DNA from: Cranoglanis bouderius
Taxonomy: Eukaryota > Chordata > Actinopteri > Siluriformes > Cranoglanididae
Direction of reading: 5' to 3'
Length of the DNA: 64,000 nucleotides
Assembly (NCBI GenBank): GCA_023630585.1
Contig: CM042548.1
Coordinates: forward strand, 7,995,527-8,059,526
Shown: positions 13,007-26,029 of the stretch, in pieces
Layout of the letters: every line of letters begins with the position of its first letter
Numbering within the stretch: position 1 is the first letter of the stretch
The notes under the pieces: generated by a model
The model's database searches: none
Told to the model about the DNA's origin: nothing
Seen by the model: only the letters and a program-made list of their open reading frames with translations
Position numbers and translations under genes: made by a program

Positions 13007-13231
13007 CTGTTTAAAGTCTGCCACGAAAGTGATGAGAGTGCCGTCAGCCTGCCTGTACTCCAGTGTGATGGAGTCTTTCTCACTGTCCGCCTCCAGCAGC
13101 TCCTCAGTGATCCGGCCATCAGCGAGTCGAACCCTCACTTTCAGCTCGGAGCACAAACCAGCACTGAGCACTAAAGCCCAGAGGAACAAGTTGACTCCGA
13201 CTGACCCCGGAGACCTGAACCGAGCCAACAT
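13007..13231 (-). CDS. oaf: oaf (out at first homolog), coding exon 1
   Basis: First coding exon of the secreted OAF protein, a small conserved animal protein of poorly known function. The 75 codons run from ATG at 13231 to a clean donor (CAG|GTGAGA) at 13007, ending in phase 0. Residues 10-27 are a hydrophobic signal peptide (LFLWALVLSAG). The mature part begins SELKVRVRLADGR and continues through ADSEKDSITLEYRQADGTL to FVADFKQ, which closely matches the start of the vertebrate OAF domain. An upstream in-frame ATG at 13288 would put 19 extra residues before the signal peptide, so the ATG at 13231 is preferred. Exons 2-4 were not found in 1-13006 and presumably lie left of the window. TG/CA repeats sit on both sides of the exon. 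Identification is by recognition of the family; the domain function is not inferred. Confidence 0.9.
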
Positions 13232-13800
13232 CCCAAAAACGTGGCGAAAATGCGCACTCAAAACGCAAAGCGCAGAGAGACGAGCCACTGAACCGTCCCC
13301 GAGTCAAGCGGCGGTGAACCGATTCGCCTCATTCCACCGAGTTCCCTCACACACACACACACACACACACACTATAACAAACCTCACAGGTTTTTTTTTA
13401 AAAGCTCTTCGTCCATGTTCTCACGACGGAATGTCAACTTTATAAGAGAAACCATTCAGCTACAATCCAAACAAACAAAGTTGTAAACTGAGTCGTCGCT
13501 GAGAACAACCACAGAGCTTGACTCAGTGAGCCGTGATAAGGACGTGGCTCAACTCAAACACACGCCGCTTTGCCGAGTGCCAGCCCACACTCACTGCGCT
13601 CCACGCTCACTTCACTTGTAGCGTCTGTTTTCTCCCTCCTCCTCCTCCTTCTTCTCCTCCTCCTCGCTGTTTTTAACTTTCAACGCGCCGACCAACAGCC
13701 GTCACTTCCTCCAGCAAGCCAAAGTGCAACTCCGCACTCCAGTGGCCTCCAAAGTTTCAGAGCCGTGAGCTCTTAAAGGCGCAGCGTCCTGACAAATCCT
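13232..13800 (-). promoter_or_regulatory. oaf: oaf 5' UTR and putative promoter side
   Basis: This stretch is upstream of the oaf start codon and is richer in CpG than its surroundings, as expected for a vertebrate promoter. It contains a short (CA)n tract at about 13351-13373, so the 5' UTR or promoter carries a TG repeat in the sense direction, and a CTC/CTT-rich tract at about 13635-13665. No transcription start or TATA box could be fixed. The plus-strand reading frame across this region is an antisense shadow. Confidence 0.4.
13351..13373. repeat. (CA)n tract upstream of oaf start
   Basis: About 11 CA units, roughly 120 nt upstream of the oaf ATG. Confidence 0.85.
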
Positions 13801-13860
13801 CACTCGGCTCGTATTATGTATGACAACTTTGCATTACAATCAGGCCATCAAGCAATAAAA

Positions 13861-14574
13861 CATCCATCCATCCATCCATTTTCCATACCGCTCATCCTAA
13901 CACAGGGTCGCGGGGAGCCTGGATCCTGGACGGGGTGCCAACCCGTCACAGGACATAATTGCACACGCATTCACACACTACGGACAATTTGGAAACGCCA
14001 ATCAGCCTACAATGCATGGCCACGTCCGAGTATCCCTACTACCCTACTATACAGTAGGCGAAAAGCAGTAGGCCAAAGGAGTAGTATGTCTGAATTCTCA
14101 GTATTCATAAAACAGTAGGCGAGAAATACCTGGATGAGCTACTGCTTTCTGTGAGATTCTGCAGTATTGAAACAATGCACTATCCCATAAGGTAACGGGA
14201 CTGGCGCGGAAGAGCTGTCAGAATGAAAAATGGCGGTGCGTCGGCTCTTTTAATGATGATGCCAACATGTCCGGATTGTATTGATACTACACACATGTAC
14301 TGATCAGTATGTACAGTATCAACTGCCGAGAAGTAGGCACTGAGTCGAATGCAGTAGGTACTGTCAGAGTACACGATTTTGGACACAGCCAATGTTTTTG
14401 GATTGGGGGTGGAAACCAGAGTACCCAGAGGAAACCCCTGAGGCACAGGGAGAACATGCAGGCTCTGTGCACACAGGGCTGAGGCAAGATTCGAACCACC
14501 AAGCCTGATGGTGCGAGACAAACGTGCTAACCATTAAGCCACCGTGCTAACCGTTAAGCCACCATGCCTCCCTC
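13861..14574 (-). mobile_element. tRNA-derived SINE split by a MITE
   Basis: The left part 13861-14017 (ATCC tail, body to CCTACAATGCAT) and right part 14391-14574 (ATTGGGGGTGGAAACC on to the tRNA-like head with GATTCGAACC) are one SINE. The A-box end is duplicated (AAGCCACCGTGCTAACC then AAGCCACCATGC). Confidence 0.85.
14018..14390. mobile_element. MITE inserted in the SINE
   Basis: 373 bp with inverted ends GGCCACGTCCGAGTA and the complement of GATTTTGGACACAGCC. Repeated AGTAGGC motifs inside. The target duplication is short and imperfect. It could be a Harbinger- or hAT-type MITE; the superfamily is not settled. Confidence 0.65.
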
Positions 14575-14917
14575 AAACAGCATGCTTAACATTTTGTAAC
14601 ATACTTGCATACAGTATTTTGTACATGTAACATACTGCATATTTATACATCCATTTTTTTTTGCACATTCCTTGCTTATGTTGTACATCCCTTTTTTGCA
14701 CATTCTTGTACATATATTTCTTCTTATTTCTTATTTGTTTTTATTCATTAATGAGTTTTAATTTAGTATTTAAATGCACATTCTAAATAGAAGTATGCCA
14801 GGTTTTCATTTCACTATATGAAAAGTTATATACCGCATATAACTGTGTATGTGACAAGATTCAAAAACCTTGAATCTTGAATGAAACATGCGTAAAGAAA
14901 TAAATAAACCACTTAAG
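14575..14917. other. Stretch without recognised gene
   Basis: AT-rich non-coding sequence with TTTTGCACATTC repeated twice (about 14663 and 14693). Nothing else identified. Confidence 0.4.
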
Positions 14918-15840
14918 AGCATGCTGTTATAGGAAAACAATCAACAACAGGGTAGATGCAGAGCCATGCGATGTGGAGTTACTGTTACCATCCCGAAGTT
15001 GATTCTTTTCCTATAACACCATGTCCAGAGGTGTTTTATTCCTCTTATACCACAACAATTTAACGAGTGATACGAAGAGTTCAAAGGTAGCGTGGTCTAA
15101 AGCTTAACACTGTACAATATCTGGCCCAATTTTGCTGTCATAGGCACAATCACACATTGAAAAGGATCATCTTTGGTCGAGAGTTGAGATTGGTGGTCTT
15201 AGAACGCATAATGTGGGCAGCTGACTGGTGGACAATTTAGTGCAACCGCGACCAAAGACAGCCGAAGACAAAGTTCTGGCAAACACAGCAAAGTGTTTTT
15301 GGTTTTTTAAAAAAATGTGATTAAAATCTCAGAGTGTGAGCACTTCTACATCACTCGTCCAAATAGGAATTGGAAGATGGCATTTGATTACACAAAACTC
15401 ACGAGACAGCTACAAACACGGTAGTGGCAACGGCGAAACAGTGTAGAACGGCAGCAGAGAGAATGTCTCTATAATGACTCATCACAATTCATAGAGCTTA
15501 TTTACTATTATGACAACGTGACACGATTTTACGCTTTCCAGTTGAAGAGCTACAATTATTCCTTTTATACTATAGCAATTTGCTGAACAATGAACAATGC
15601 TTCTTGCTTTTTACTGTTTGCATTTATTGTTGTGGAACATCTGCAAGACAAGTTTCCTGTTGTCATTTACGTTATCCAGTAAAAAAAACAATTCAATAAA
15701 GACAAAACAAAACAAACTGGTCATGTTACTGAGAAACCAGAAAGTGCAAAGTCCTCTTTCCTGAAGCCTTCCTGTGGTGGAAAAGTAGCCAGCACTACTG
15801 TCTGAGCCATGCTGTTATAGAAAAGTAACCGATCAGATTT
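14918..15840. mobile_element. R1 family copy with palindromic head; MADF ORF deleted
   Basis: Begins with an inverted repeat (GTTATAGGAAAACAATCAAC at about 14929 and its near-complement at about 14998-15020), then sequence like 7870-8165. Right after GGCAACGGCGAAACAG the MADF coding part is missing and the match resumes at TCTCTATAATG. Ends near a second CTGTTATAGAAAAGTAACC at about 15813. Confidence 0.5.
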
Positions 15841-15984
15841 GGAAACTTAACAGCGCTGGGATATAATGAGAAAAAAAAAAAAAAGTGTAATGCATATTTC
15901 TCTGGAAACTTTCTGTACTATGCTTAATTTTTTAGTACATCCTCTTTTGTTGTTGAAGTACATTACAGATTCTTCTTCATGTAT

Positions 15985-16522
15985 ACAGAACTGTGCAAAA
16001 GTTTTAGGCACATGCAAAGAAATGCTGTAGAGCAAAAATGCCTTCAAAATAATTTTTAAAAATGCCATAAAGAGCAGTAAACAGTAGTAAATGAAACAAA
16101 ATCAATATTTGGTGTGACAAAAAAATAAAAATAAAAATAAAAATAGTAGTCTCCGGTACAATGTGTGCAGTTTTATAAGGAAATGAGCTGGTAAGTTTTA
16201 TTGAGCATCTTGCAGAACCAGCCACAGTTCTTCTGGACACTTTGACTTTCACACTCGCTTCTTATTTTTGCAGCAAAACCCAGCAGCCTTCATTGTGTTT
16301 TATGTCTGAAAAGTGTCTCTTACGTAATATGTTGCTTTCTTTAATGACATACAAACACTTTTCTGTAACATTTAATTTTGTGCTAGAAAACTAATGTTTG
16401 GGAATCTAAAATGTTTTTTGTACTGACTCGATAATGTAGAAGTCATAAAATAAAAAATAAAAATCTATTACAAGGTTTGTACTAAATAATATAGGGTGCC
16501 TAAAACTTTTGCACAGTACTGT
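15985..16522 (+). mobile_element. MITE with CAGTACTGTGCAAAAG end, copy 2
   Basis: Both ends present: ACAGAACTGTGCAAAAG on the left and CTTTTGCACAGTACTGT on the right. The interior is shared with 12362-12795 in opposite orientation. The two copies bracket oaf exon 1. Confidence 0.8.
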
Positions 16523-16963
16523 ATGTATCTAAATGAATAAATGGTCTTGTGGTTCTTGAAACATTTTTCCAAACCCTTGGAACTCATGGCACAGAGTGAC
16601 AAATTTCTAGCTCGTAAATTATAAATTCGATGTGGTATAGCCTATTCATGCTGTCTGCCAACACTGGTAATTAAATTGTCTCCCCTCCTTTATTTTTTAT
16701 TACATCCCTAAGGGAGTATCTGACAACACTGGAAAAGGAGGAAGTCCCACACATCAAGCGCAACATCTGGAAATGTTTACGGTGATCAAAGTGACACATT
16801 AAAAATAGCGAATTGCTTCAGAATGAGAAGACGCACCTCAGCCATTGCCCCCAAATGCTCGTCTTTCCAGGTGCTGAGCTTCTCGCTGGGTGGCCCAGGT
16901 AGGATAGGCCACCATGGAGAAGACCGCTCAAGAGTGGGAGTGTGTGGAGGAGGATTGAGATGA

Positions 16964-16965
<2 letters not shown>

Positions 16966-17022
<57 letters not shown>
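16966..17022. repeat. (GA)n microsatellite
   Basis: About 28 uninterrupted GA units. Confidence 0.95.
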
Positions 17023-17023
<1 letters not shown>

Positions 17024-17394
17024 AAACACACAGGCAGTGAATGTCATCAAGCAGTGTTATATGGACCCAGTACTCTGGTCAATGCAGGTGAGGAAAGTGT
17101 CAGGTAAACATTTCTCCTTTTGTGGTGTGTTGAAGCCAAAAACATTGCAACTGTGATGGCAGTGAAACGTCAACAGGGTCATTTTCGACATACGATTATT
17201 TCTTTTTCCTCTCCTGTTTGCCTTTTTATGTGTGCAAGTATAGGGATGTCAAATATTACAGATAGTATTATTATATTGCATGGTCCTCAATGTTCATAGT
17301 ACACTGGAGAGTTTATTCTGTCCTGTCAGTGTTTTGTCACATTGCTTAGATTATGTTTATGATTAACTAAGCACTCAAGTACAGTCATCAGACA

Positions 17395-17400
<6 letters not shown>

Positions 17401-17492
<92 letters not shown>
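17401..17492. repeat. (CA)n microsatellite
   Basis: 46 uninterrupted CA units. Confidence 0.97.
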
Positions 17493-17493
<1 letters not shown>

Positions 17494-17747
17494 CCACCCA
17501 CCCACACAAACACAATTGTCTTACTATACGACTTATTCATGTCAAGATCTTCCACTGATATAATTATTAACGCAGTAAATTATGCATTATGCATAAATGT
17601 AAAAATAAATAAATAAATAAAATAGAAAGAAAATAGTTTAATAATAGTTTTTGTAAAAAAGCAGTTTGTCTCATGGGGTCCAGCCACAAAAGGGAAAAAC
17701 TGTCAAATATTCCTATACTTGTGGGGATGTTTGGTGCTCAAAACAGG

Positions 17748-17867
<120 letters not shown>

Positions 17868-18454
17868 GTTAGTCTACGGCCTCGAGCCGTCTTTCTTATA
17901 TAGCAGCAGTGTTTAAACCACTAAAACACTTCCACAGCCATAAAAAGAGCCAAGTTATTGGTCTGTGGTGGAACTAAAAAAGTGGCCTTCTGACACCATC
18001 TGTGTGCCAGAACTGTCTCTCTACTGCAGTTGCTAGGCACAATCACATGAACAGATTTTCTATTTCGTGGGCCATTCTTTTATTTTTCTATTGTTATATC
18101 TCATTTGTTAAGCCAACAACCGCAGATAGTGTTATTCATACTGCATATGATTCAGCTTCGGTACATTTTCTCTTGATACTGCATTGTTTGTTTCTTGATA
18201 CTGGTGGTGAAGCTGTCAACTCATTCCTGAGGTGTTCGTAGAGATACCAAATTATCTTGATTATGCGTGATTGACTGTTATTTTGTAATTTTTTTTAAGT
18301 TAACACTGACTTTATCAGTGCTTCAATTGAAGGCTAGTTAAAGGACAGGACTGTACAGTACAGCGTGTGTCATTAACAGAGCAGGTTTTTCTTACTGATG
18401 CACATAAAGATGTATTTGGATCTAAGATGTATTATATGCCTTCCATGGTTTAAA

Positions 18455-18640
18455 ACAACATTTGGCAGACGCCCTTACCCGGAGCGACTTATATTTGTTT
18501 CATTTATACATCTGAGCAATTGAGGGTTAAGGGCCTTGCTCAAGGGCCCAACAGTGGCAGCTTGGTGGTGCAGGAATTTGAGCTCACGACCTTCCGATCA
18601 GTAGCCCAACGTCTTAACCACTGAGCTACTGCTGCCCCCA
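18455..18640 (-). mobile_element. Second tRNA-derived SINE family (V-SINE-like)
   Basis: Antisense. On the minus strand it reads GGCAGTAGCTCAGTGGTTAA (A-box-like), then GATCGGAAGGTCGTGAGCTC, CAAGCTGCCACTGTTGGGCC, and a tail with AAGTCGCTCCGGGTAAGG. This head and the ACTTATA...GCGACTT tail block are the pattern of widespread fish SINEs with L2-type tails. Confidence 0.8.
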
Positions 18641-21600
18641 TGGTGTGTATGGAGTGTATGTAATGGATCTGTACCAAAAAGTTGGGTTAGGGGGTTGGCA
18701 ATATACAGTAGTATGAATATTTACACAAGACACGACAAAACTATGCCATTATCATTTTAATGATGTTTCCGGATTTAATTAAATTCTCCAGTATTTCTTA
18801 AATACTCCTTTTTAGTCAGTTCAAATGATTTTTTCATTTGAATGATCGTTTTCCTGAGGAAGTAGCACAGTCCAAAATGCTAATCATTCCAGGAAGACTA
18901 ACAGCTGCATGCTGTTCTGCTTTCATCCCGTTATTTGCATGTAGTGGATACGTACTGTACGTATGGTGTAAGCAAATTATGTGTTTTGAAGCACAATATA
19001 ATAATTTCAATATTTTAAATGGGAAATGCGCTGACAAGTCCTGTCCCCTTTCCCTGTTTCCGTTCCATAATAATCAGCAGGAAATCATAAGTGCTTATGG
19101 AGCTTCAATTTAATAGAAAAAGGTGGCAGCATAATAGCTTTATAAAAGCTCTTTTCTTTTTATCTCTGACAGCTCTACATTTTTGCCTGGCAGTGCTTCC
19201 AAAAGGGCTGAGGCTCTTTTCAAAAGCAGTAGTGAATATTGATTTGATGTGATGAATATGACTTCAAGAACATCCGGCACAACAGTCATATTTTGCCGGA
19301 TGAAGCACTGCTGAAAAAAAAAAACAAAAAAAAAACTAACATAGCTAACAAAAGAATGTTTTAGTCTTACCATGACAAAGTAGCTGACCAAATCATTAAA
19401 AAAATCGTGAGGGGGTGAGAAGCTTGACACATGACAGATACCATACAAGGAGAGTGAAGTCTACCACATGCTTCCTCCAAGACACATGAAGCCAGCCACC
19501 GTGTCGATTCCGACTTCTACTTACAGTATGCTATTGCTACAATCAACTAAAGATCGTAAGTGAACATTTCCAAGTAGGAAGGAACAAAGAAAACGCATCC
19601 TCCTCAATGCGGAATTCCTACTCTGCGACTCAGGAAGGTCTCCAAACTCAGCAAGTGACATCAAATCAACATGGCTGCTCACAGCATCAGCAGTAAACAA
19701 AGTAGCACCTCTCTTACCTTTGAATGCTGTATATACGAGTATTTGCTTTAGATCAGTCAACATACAGACATATTCGCTTATTAAATCTATATCACTGATT
19801 ATACAGTTTGCTGTTTTGATGAGGAAAATATCCATCATTTATTATTTACAATCACCACTTTGTAGCTCGAACACATAGAGGTTGAAAATGACGTCATTCC
19901 AAACTCCCAGTTCCCATTTCAGAGGTAAGTCAAATGCAGCAATTGTCCCCAGGCACCTAAACACACTTGGAGGAAAGCGTTAACTGCCGGACAGTTTTGC
20001 TCTTTTGGACTCCCTGCCACAGATTTGGCATTGCTGGGTTTTGAACTCTCAAATTCCCAACAGTTGGGCAAACGCTTTTCTGTAGCACCACTTGAGAGCC
20101 TGAAAGCATTACTTGCCTACACAACCATTTCATAGGCCTACATTTATTGAACAACATACAATACATTGAGGTGTGAACGAGCCTGAAATGGACTAGTGTC
20201 CCATTCAGGATGTGGATCCACCATAACTCTGATCAGAATAATGCGGGTACTAAAGATGGATGAATTCTATGGTGACAACAGGTCTATGAACAGATACTGG
20301 AGTCTAAAGGTGTTAACGCAAGATTCAAACATGTTGTATTCTAAAGGAAGTCCCTGTTTACTTAGAGATTAAGGGCTGAATCATACTTCTTTGAGCATGT
20401 CAGGGCATCATGCTCTTATGCTTGCATAGGGTGAAGTCTTCATACTTGCACGTAACGTGGCCATGTCCAGTAGGGCTCGGTGTCACATGATCTGCACCAG
20501 AATTGACAGAAAAAGAGACAGCGAGAAAGCCTCGGAAGCCAAAAACAAAGGAGAGCTCTGTGTTTCACTGTAGGAATAGTAAATAGAACGCAACATGGGT
20601 GGAGCTTTGTTTTGTAAAGTGCTGGGTGAGAAAAAGACACCCTATGTGATCAATTATAAACCAAGTCAATTCTCACTAAAAGCATTTCTGAAACGTTTTC
20701 ACTCATCTGTATTAAGCAGGATCAAACAGCTCCAGTATTGAAGTACTCAGTTTAACTTGTGTTTAAATCCACAGTTCTAATAATCACACAGTGTCAAGCT
20801 TTAGATTTTTTAAAATTGAGTTGCTGTGGTTAGCATCACCTAAATTGTGTCTTTATTAGGTAGAAGAAACGTGTGTGGTCTTGCAGGATTGAATTAGGCA
20901 TTATAATGAGCAACAGCCAGTATAAAGCCTTGCACTTTAAATCCCCATATATCCCATATACACAATATCATGATTACAGTATTGTGTAAATAAATCTATT
21001 ATGAAACAAAGTGATCATATCGCCATGTGTAATGCAAACATGAAACGTGATCTACTTGCACCTGCTGTTCATTTATAGCTGTCCATGCAAGAGTTTTATC
21101 ACAGAGGAGACATTTTATTAAAGACACCAGCCTGGGAAACTTACAGAGTTACTCGCTCTGAACTGATATTTTTTATAAAGCATTTTTCATCAGTTTCTGC
21201 CTCAAACTATTATATACCGTATATGAGATCTTTAATGGGCTACACTTTCAAAAAGTGGTATGTGGAGCATAAGAATGTCTCCTGCCTAGGGTGTGATAAG
21301 GGACAATTTTGTTGTTTACACTTTATTGTCCACAGTTTTATTGTTTACACTTGAACAACCTGAACAATTACACTTTGGAAAAACATTAGTCTGAAAGCTT
21401 TAATAAAACGTGCAGAAGAAATGTCACCAGGTCTCATCACAACATTTCCAGGTATGCAACCAAACACACATCCTTGCCATCCAATCAGCATTCGCCTGAA
21501 GGCCTACTGACAACGCCAATAACGCCACAGCGCCATAGAGATGCATGGAACGCGTCTGTCACAACACAGATATGCAAATACACATTAATGCAGAAGTATA

Positions 21601-24600
21601 AACCAGGCCTACGTCTTGACCCACGGCCTCAATACTTTAATACTCAATACTTAAATGAAAGTTTAGTTTAATCACACAGAGGATTGGTTGAGATGTAGCC
21701 TGAGAATATCAACTTAGTGTCTTAGTGGGAAGACTTTTATTAGGCACTTTTCAACAACAGGTCTGTTTTCAGTGTGTGCTTCCTCCACACAGTAAACTAA
21801 CCAGACTTACAGAAGAGACATTTACATAGTACACAATGCCACATGGAGGCCTCCAGAATGTCTTCTTCAGTGAGATAAAGACACATGGCAGTTCTGAACC
21901 AACATTGTGATGGCATGTTGATGAATCAGGTTGTGTCTTATGCAACTTCCCATTGACTCAGTTCAGTAGAATAGTTGAGTCAAATAAAGAACTGACTGGA
22001 AAAATCATTCCTCTACACTGTGATCATCCGGAACAATGATTTAGCTTAAACTTCATGAGGCTTCTTTCTTCAAACAGTGTGCTCTGTAGGCAAGAGCTTT
22101 AATCACTCTTCCAGAAAGAAGGGGGAAAAAAACAATGTGATTGTGGGAGTGCAATATTTAGATTTAAAAAATGGATCCAAGCTTGTGCTGAATAAGTAAT
22201 GGAAATATCTGTAGTGTGAATGCTGAGAGGCTGCTCAAGTCTGTAGTATCCAGCCTGGCGGGAGGAACATCAACTTACATGTGTGTTTCTGTCAGAGCAC
22301 TTCACCCTGTTGGAGCACAGGCACAAATGGAGGACAGGATTCAGAGATGACTAAACAGTGAAGCATTAAAACTCAATCCAGATATTTGCCCTATGGGCGA
22401 TTCAATGTTTAGGTGATTGGGTGATTCAATAATTTTTACACACTGATTATAAGAAAGCACACATTTAGCTATTCAAATTTGTTTTGACCCATCTTAAGAA
22501 ACTATCTCATTTTTCCAATGTTTCATTGCAAATATCGACTGTATTTTACTTATACTTTATAAATGTATAACCGTGTTGAAAGTAAGAGGGTCGAGGCTTT
22601 TTATACGTAGAATTAGCAAACACACAAAATATAGTTAACTAACACACATGAGGATATTAAAACATGTTAATGATTTATTTAAAATATTGTTAACTATAAT
22701 TTGACTAACAGGATTACACGTTCAAAGTAGCCTTGCCAGTCGATGTCATAATATCATGAGTAATGAGGAAATGTGCTTTTCTTCTTCCCACGATCTTCAG
22801 GAAATTCGGATCGTGTTCCCTCCTGAACATGTTGAACATGTGAATGTGTTCAGGTAACAGGGTTGAGTGAAAATTCTTTACAACCTGTAATGGCCGTTGA
22901 CAGGGCTGTCTCAAGCATGAGATGTTAAATGGATTTGCACATTAATTCAAAGTATTTTAATGATTTAATGACATTTCACTGTAAAGTGGAATTATAGAGG
23001 ATTGGAACAGGCACTGGAAAATGCTGTTTTCTTAGTGTATACATAGGTTTTTTATTAAAGTTTCAAGTTATTTATCTGAAATATGCACATAGCTTGTTGC
23101 GAAGGACACTTTACCAATGTTTAAAATGTCTTTTTATCTTAGCTTTATATACATATTTTACATCTTTGGAAATGTAATATCAGTGGAGCACAAATAACAC
23201 CCAACACCCATGTACTCAAAAAATGTAAATATACATAGTAGATTGGCTTCACACTAGGTATTATTATAGCCTTGATAAGTGTACTCAAAACGAGGCGTAC
23301 TTACTGAAAGTCCAGTGTCGCCTCATCTCAGTTTATACAAGCACATCTGCACTGCACATGTACAATACGTCGCATTCCTCATTACACGTAACCATAACGA
23401 CTACATTAGACCTCACATTCGGTTTCAGCACCTATTCTTCTTAAGGGGAGTTTTATAAAAACAAAGAAGGAAGAAAAGTCTCTGGAGAGATTAAGAATGG
23501 ATCAAGACGTCTCCTTTGCCGTATGGAAAAAAAGGTAGTTGAAACCATTACTCTATTAGCTTTGCAGCTTTCACTCTGCTTCTTATTTACCCACCGACTT
23601 CTTCAAGTGACTTCCAGATGGGACTGCTCCAACAAGGACGGAGTTACACTAAACCAAAGGCTGTGTTTAAAGAGAAGCCATGTGAAATGTTGCTAATTTA
23701 ACTCATCTGTTGCTACGGCATGCCTACAAGATTTCCAGGCAAACTCCTGAATTTCTTCTCCATGGAAATTCCCATTGTTGGGGACGACAAAAAAACAACA
23801 ACAAAAAGAAAAACAAACAGGTATTTTAGATTACAAAAATCAACAGACATGTTTGGATGTATCCTGGGAAAGTGCTCAGCCCCTCACAAGCAGCTCTAAT
23901 GTTATACCTTAAATGTAAGATGAAAGAAAATCCACGTTTACCCACTACTGGCAGACGTATCATTTATCACACTATTATGCAAGGTCAAAGCACTTAGAAC
24001 ATAATGGCTGGTGCTCCCTTTCTAGTCTGTCTTTAAGATGCCATGCTCAAGACGGCATCTTTCCATAATTACAGAACTGGAGCCAAGCTTTCATAAGCCT
24101 TGCATGTATGTATCTTGAGAGTGCTTGATCCATTCGTCTTAAAATGAACTCCTGACAGGAGAGTCTGGAGCAAATGGAGCTACATGGTAAATAGTAAATA
24201 GTATGGTTTCATGTGAAGCCCTAGCTGCAGGCATCAATTTGCAGTTTTGCAGACATGTGACACATTTGTAGTGGTGTGGTTGGGATGGCAGAGGGTTGCT
24301 AGAAATTACGAACAGTCAGTTGATGCAGCTGATAAAGTCAGATAGTCCTTGAGATATAATTAGTGGCCATGTGCTGTTAATGTGAGGAGGAACCACTGCA
24401 TTTGGTCAACTTCCATGGAAAAAGTTACAAAGGCTGGTTCTACTCCTCTGCTCCTCTAAGCAGCAATGATCCTAGCAAATCCACCCCTGGAGACATAAAC
24501 AGTGCCGAATGATTTGACAATTTTCACAAACAAAAACAGAGTTCTCTTTCCATGCTCATATTATTTCAATGTGCACATAATTACACCTTTCAGCCCTCTT

Positions 24601-25225
24601 TGTGTCCCCTATTTTATGAGTGCACTATAAAGAACAGACTCCAGCAGAAATAAAGTCCTGCAGACTTTACTGTACGGTGTCTGGCAGGAAGTGGAGGATC
24701 TCTGGTGCACTCAAGATAACTTGCAGATAACCTGCAGGCAGTGGGAGTTACCCAGGCCAGAGTTGGAGTTTGAGAGCAAGATTTTTTCTCAATTCTCATA
24801 AACCCTTTTCTCAAAGAAAAATGCAGTCTCAGAGCCTGAGAAGCCCAACAGATACACTGCTGATCTTCTGCCAAAGCACAATGGAAATTCTCAGAGGAGC
24901 TCGGCATCAAGCAAACACATTCATCTGACTTTCACATTTTCCACTGTAAAATTGCATCAAACTGTGAGAGCCTTTATATCAGATCAAATACCCAGTCTTA
25001 TAAAATGCTAAATTAAATGTGAAAGCCTGTCTTACAAATGCTGTATAACTGTATATTTTTGTCTCACTTAAGTGCATAAATATCTGTTGTAATATATTCC
25101 AGCAAAAATATCTTTTTAGTTAATCACATTAAGTATGCCATTTTGATACTGTGTATGTAACAACTAGGACAATTATATTCATGCAATATGCAAACACAAG
25201 TAAGGACTACAACATAGTGAGACAT
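18641..25225. other. Large gene-free stretch
   Basis: 6.6 kb scanned on both strands. Short frames only, without recognised domains, and no exon with homology I know. No microsatellite or MITE of note was identified, so this is the cleanest candidate for unannotated conserved non-coding sequence. Confidence 0.4.
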
Positions 25226-25665
25226 GCTGTTATAGGAAAATAAGCAACAATGAGGTATTGTAATGCGGCCTGACACAAAGTGGCAAAGCCATTACCAAAT
25301 AAAAACGTATCCTGAAGTGTTTTATTCTCTTAGGAAAGCAATTAGACAATGACTACAATTTTTAAAAATTGTATTTAATTTTATTGTAAAAATCAATGGA
25401 TGAATCATCATATATTTCACAATTTATAGTTACATTTAACTCTGTAGAATGTCTGCAACGCAGTTTAGTTCCTGTTGTCACTTACGTCATAGCAGATGTA
25501 AAGAGTCATTCCCTCAGCAGCCCCTCTATTTTCTCTCTTTTGAAGAAAAGACACAGCATTTCATATTACATATAAATTTTGTCCTGAAGACTGAAAACTT
25601 ACTGACACTGGAGACTCCTTCCATATATGTTAAATAAACAACTTCTTACAGAAATATCAATGATT
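25226..25665. mobile_element. R1 family fragment
   Basis: Starts with ATGCTGTTATAGGAAAATAA and later has the AGTTCCTGTTGTCACTTACG and GGAGACTCCTTCCAT blocks seen in the other copies. No coding potential seen. Confidence 0.45.
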
Positions 25666-25667
25666 AT

Positions 25668-25893
25668 ACATCCATCCATTTCCCATACCGCTTATCCTAC
25701 AGTACACAGGGTCACGGGGGATCCTGGAGCCTGTCCCAGGGAGCTTGGGGAACAAGTCAGCAGTGTGCCAACCCATCGCAGGGCACAATCGCACACCCAT
25801 TCGCACACTATGGACAATTTGGAAATGCCAATCAGCCTACAATGCATGTCTTTGCACTGGGGGACGAAGCTGGAGTACCCGGAGGAGGCATTC
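25668..25893 (-). mobile_element. tRNA-derived SINE, head-truncated
   Basis: (CATC)n tail, CCATACCGCTTATCCTACAG, CGCAGGGCACAATCGCACAC and GCCAATCAGCCTACAATGCA blocks in antisense. Ends before the tRNA-like head. Confidence 0.8.
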
Positions 25894-26029
25894 ACCATAC
25901 AGGTCATTACTTTAGAAACAACAACATAGTAATAAAATTAATCAACACCTTCTGACCAATCGGGTTTGAGAATTCATCAACTCCAGAGTGTAACATGCAA
26001 TATAATACACTTTGAAGTTTCATCTAGAG
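25894..26029. other. Short spacer with R1-like scrap
   Basis: Contains CTTCTGACCAATCGGGTTTG, a block also seen at the end of the R1 copy at about 36390. Confidence 0.35.

Noticed and set aside
13232..13288. Upstream in-frame ATG of oaf
   Set aside because: It would bury the signal peptide behind 19 residues; vertebrate OAF starts directly at the signal peptide.
12921..13445. 174-codon plus-strand frame over the oaf promoter
   Set aside because: It is antisense to oaf exon 1 and runs through CA repeats; no domain resemblance.
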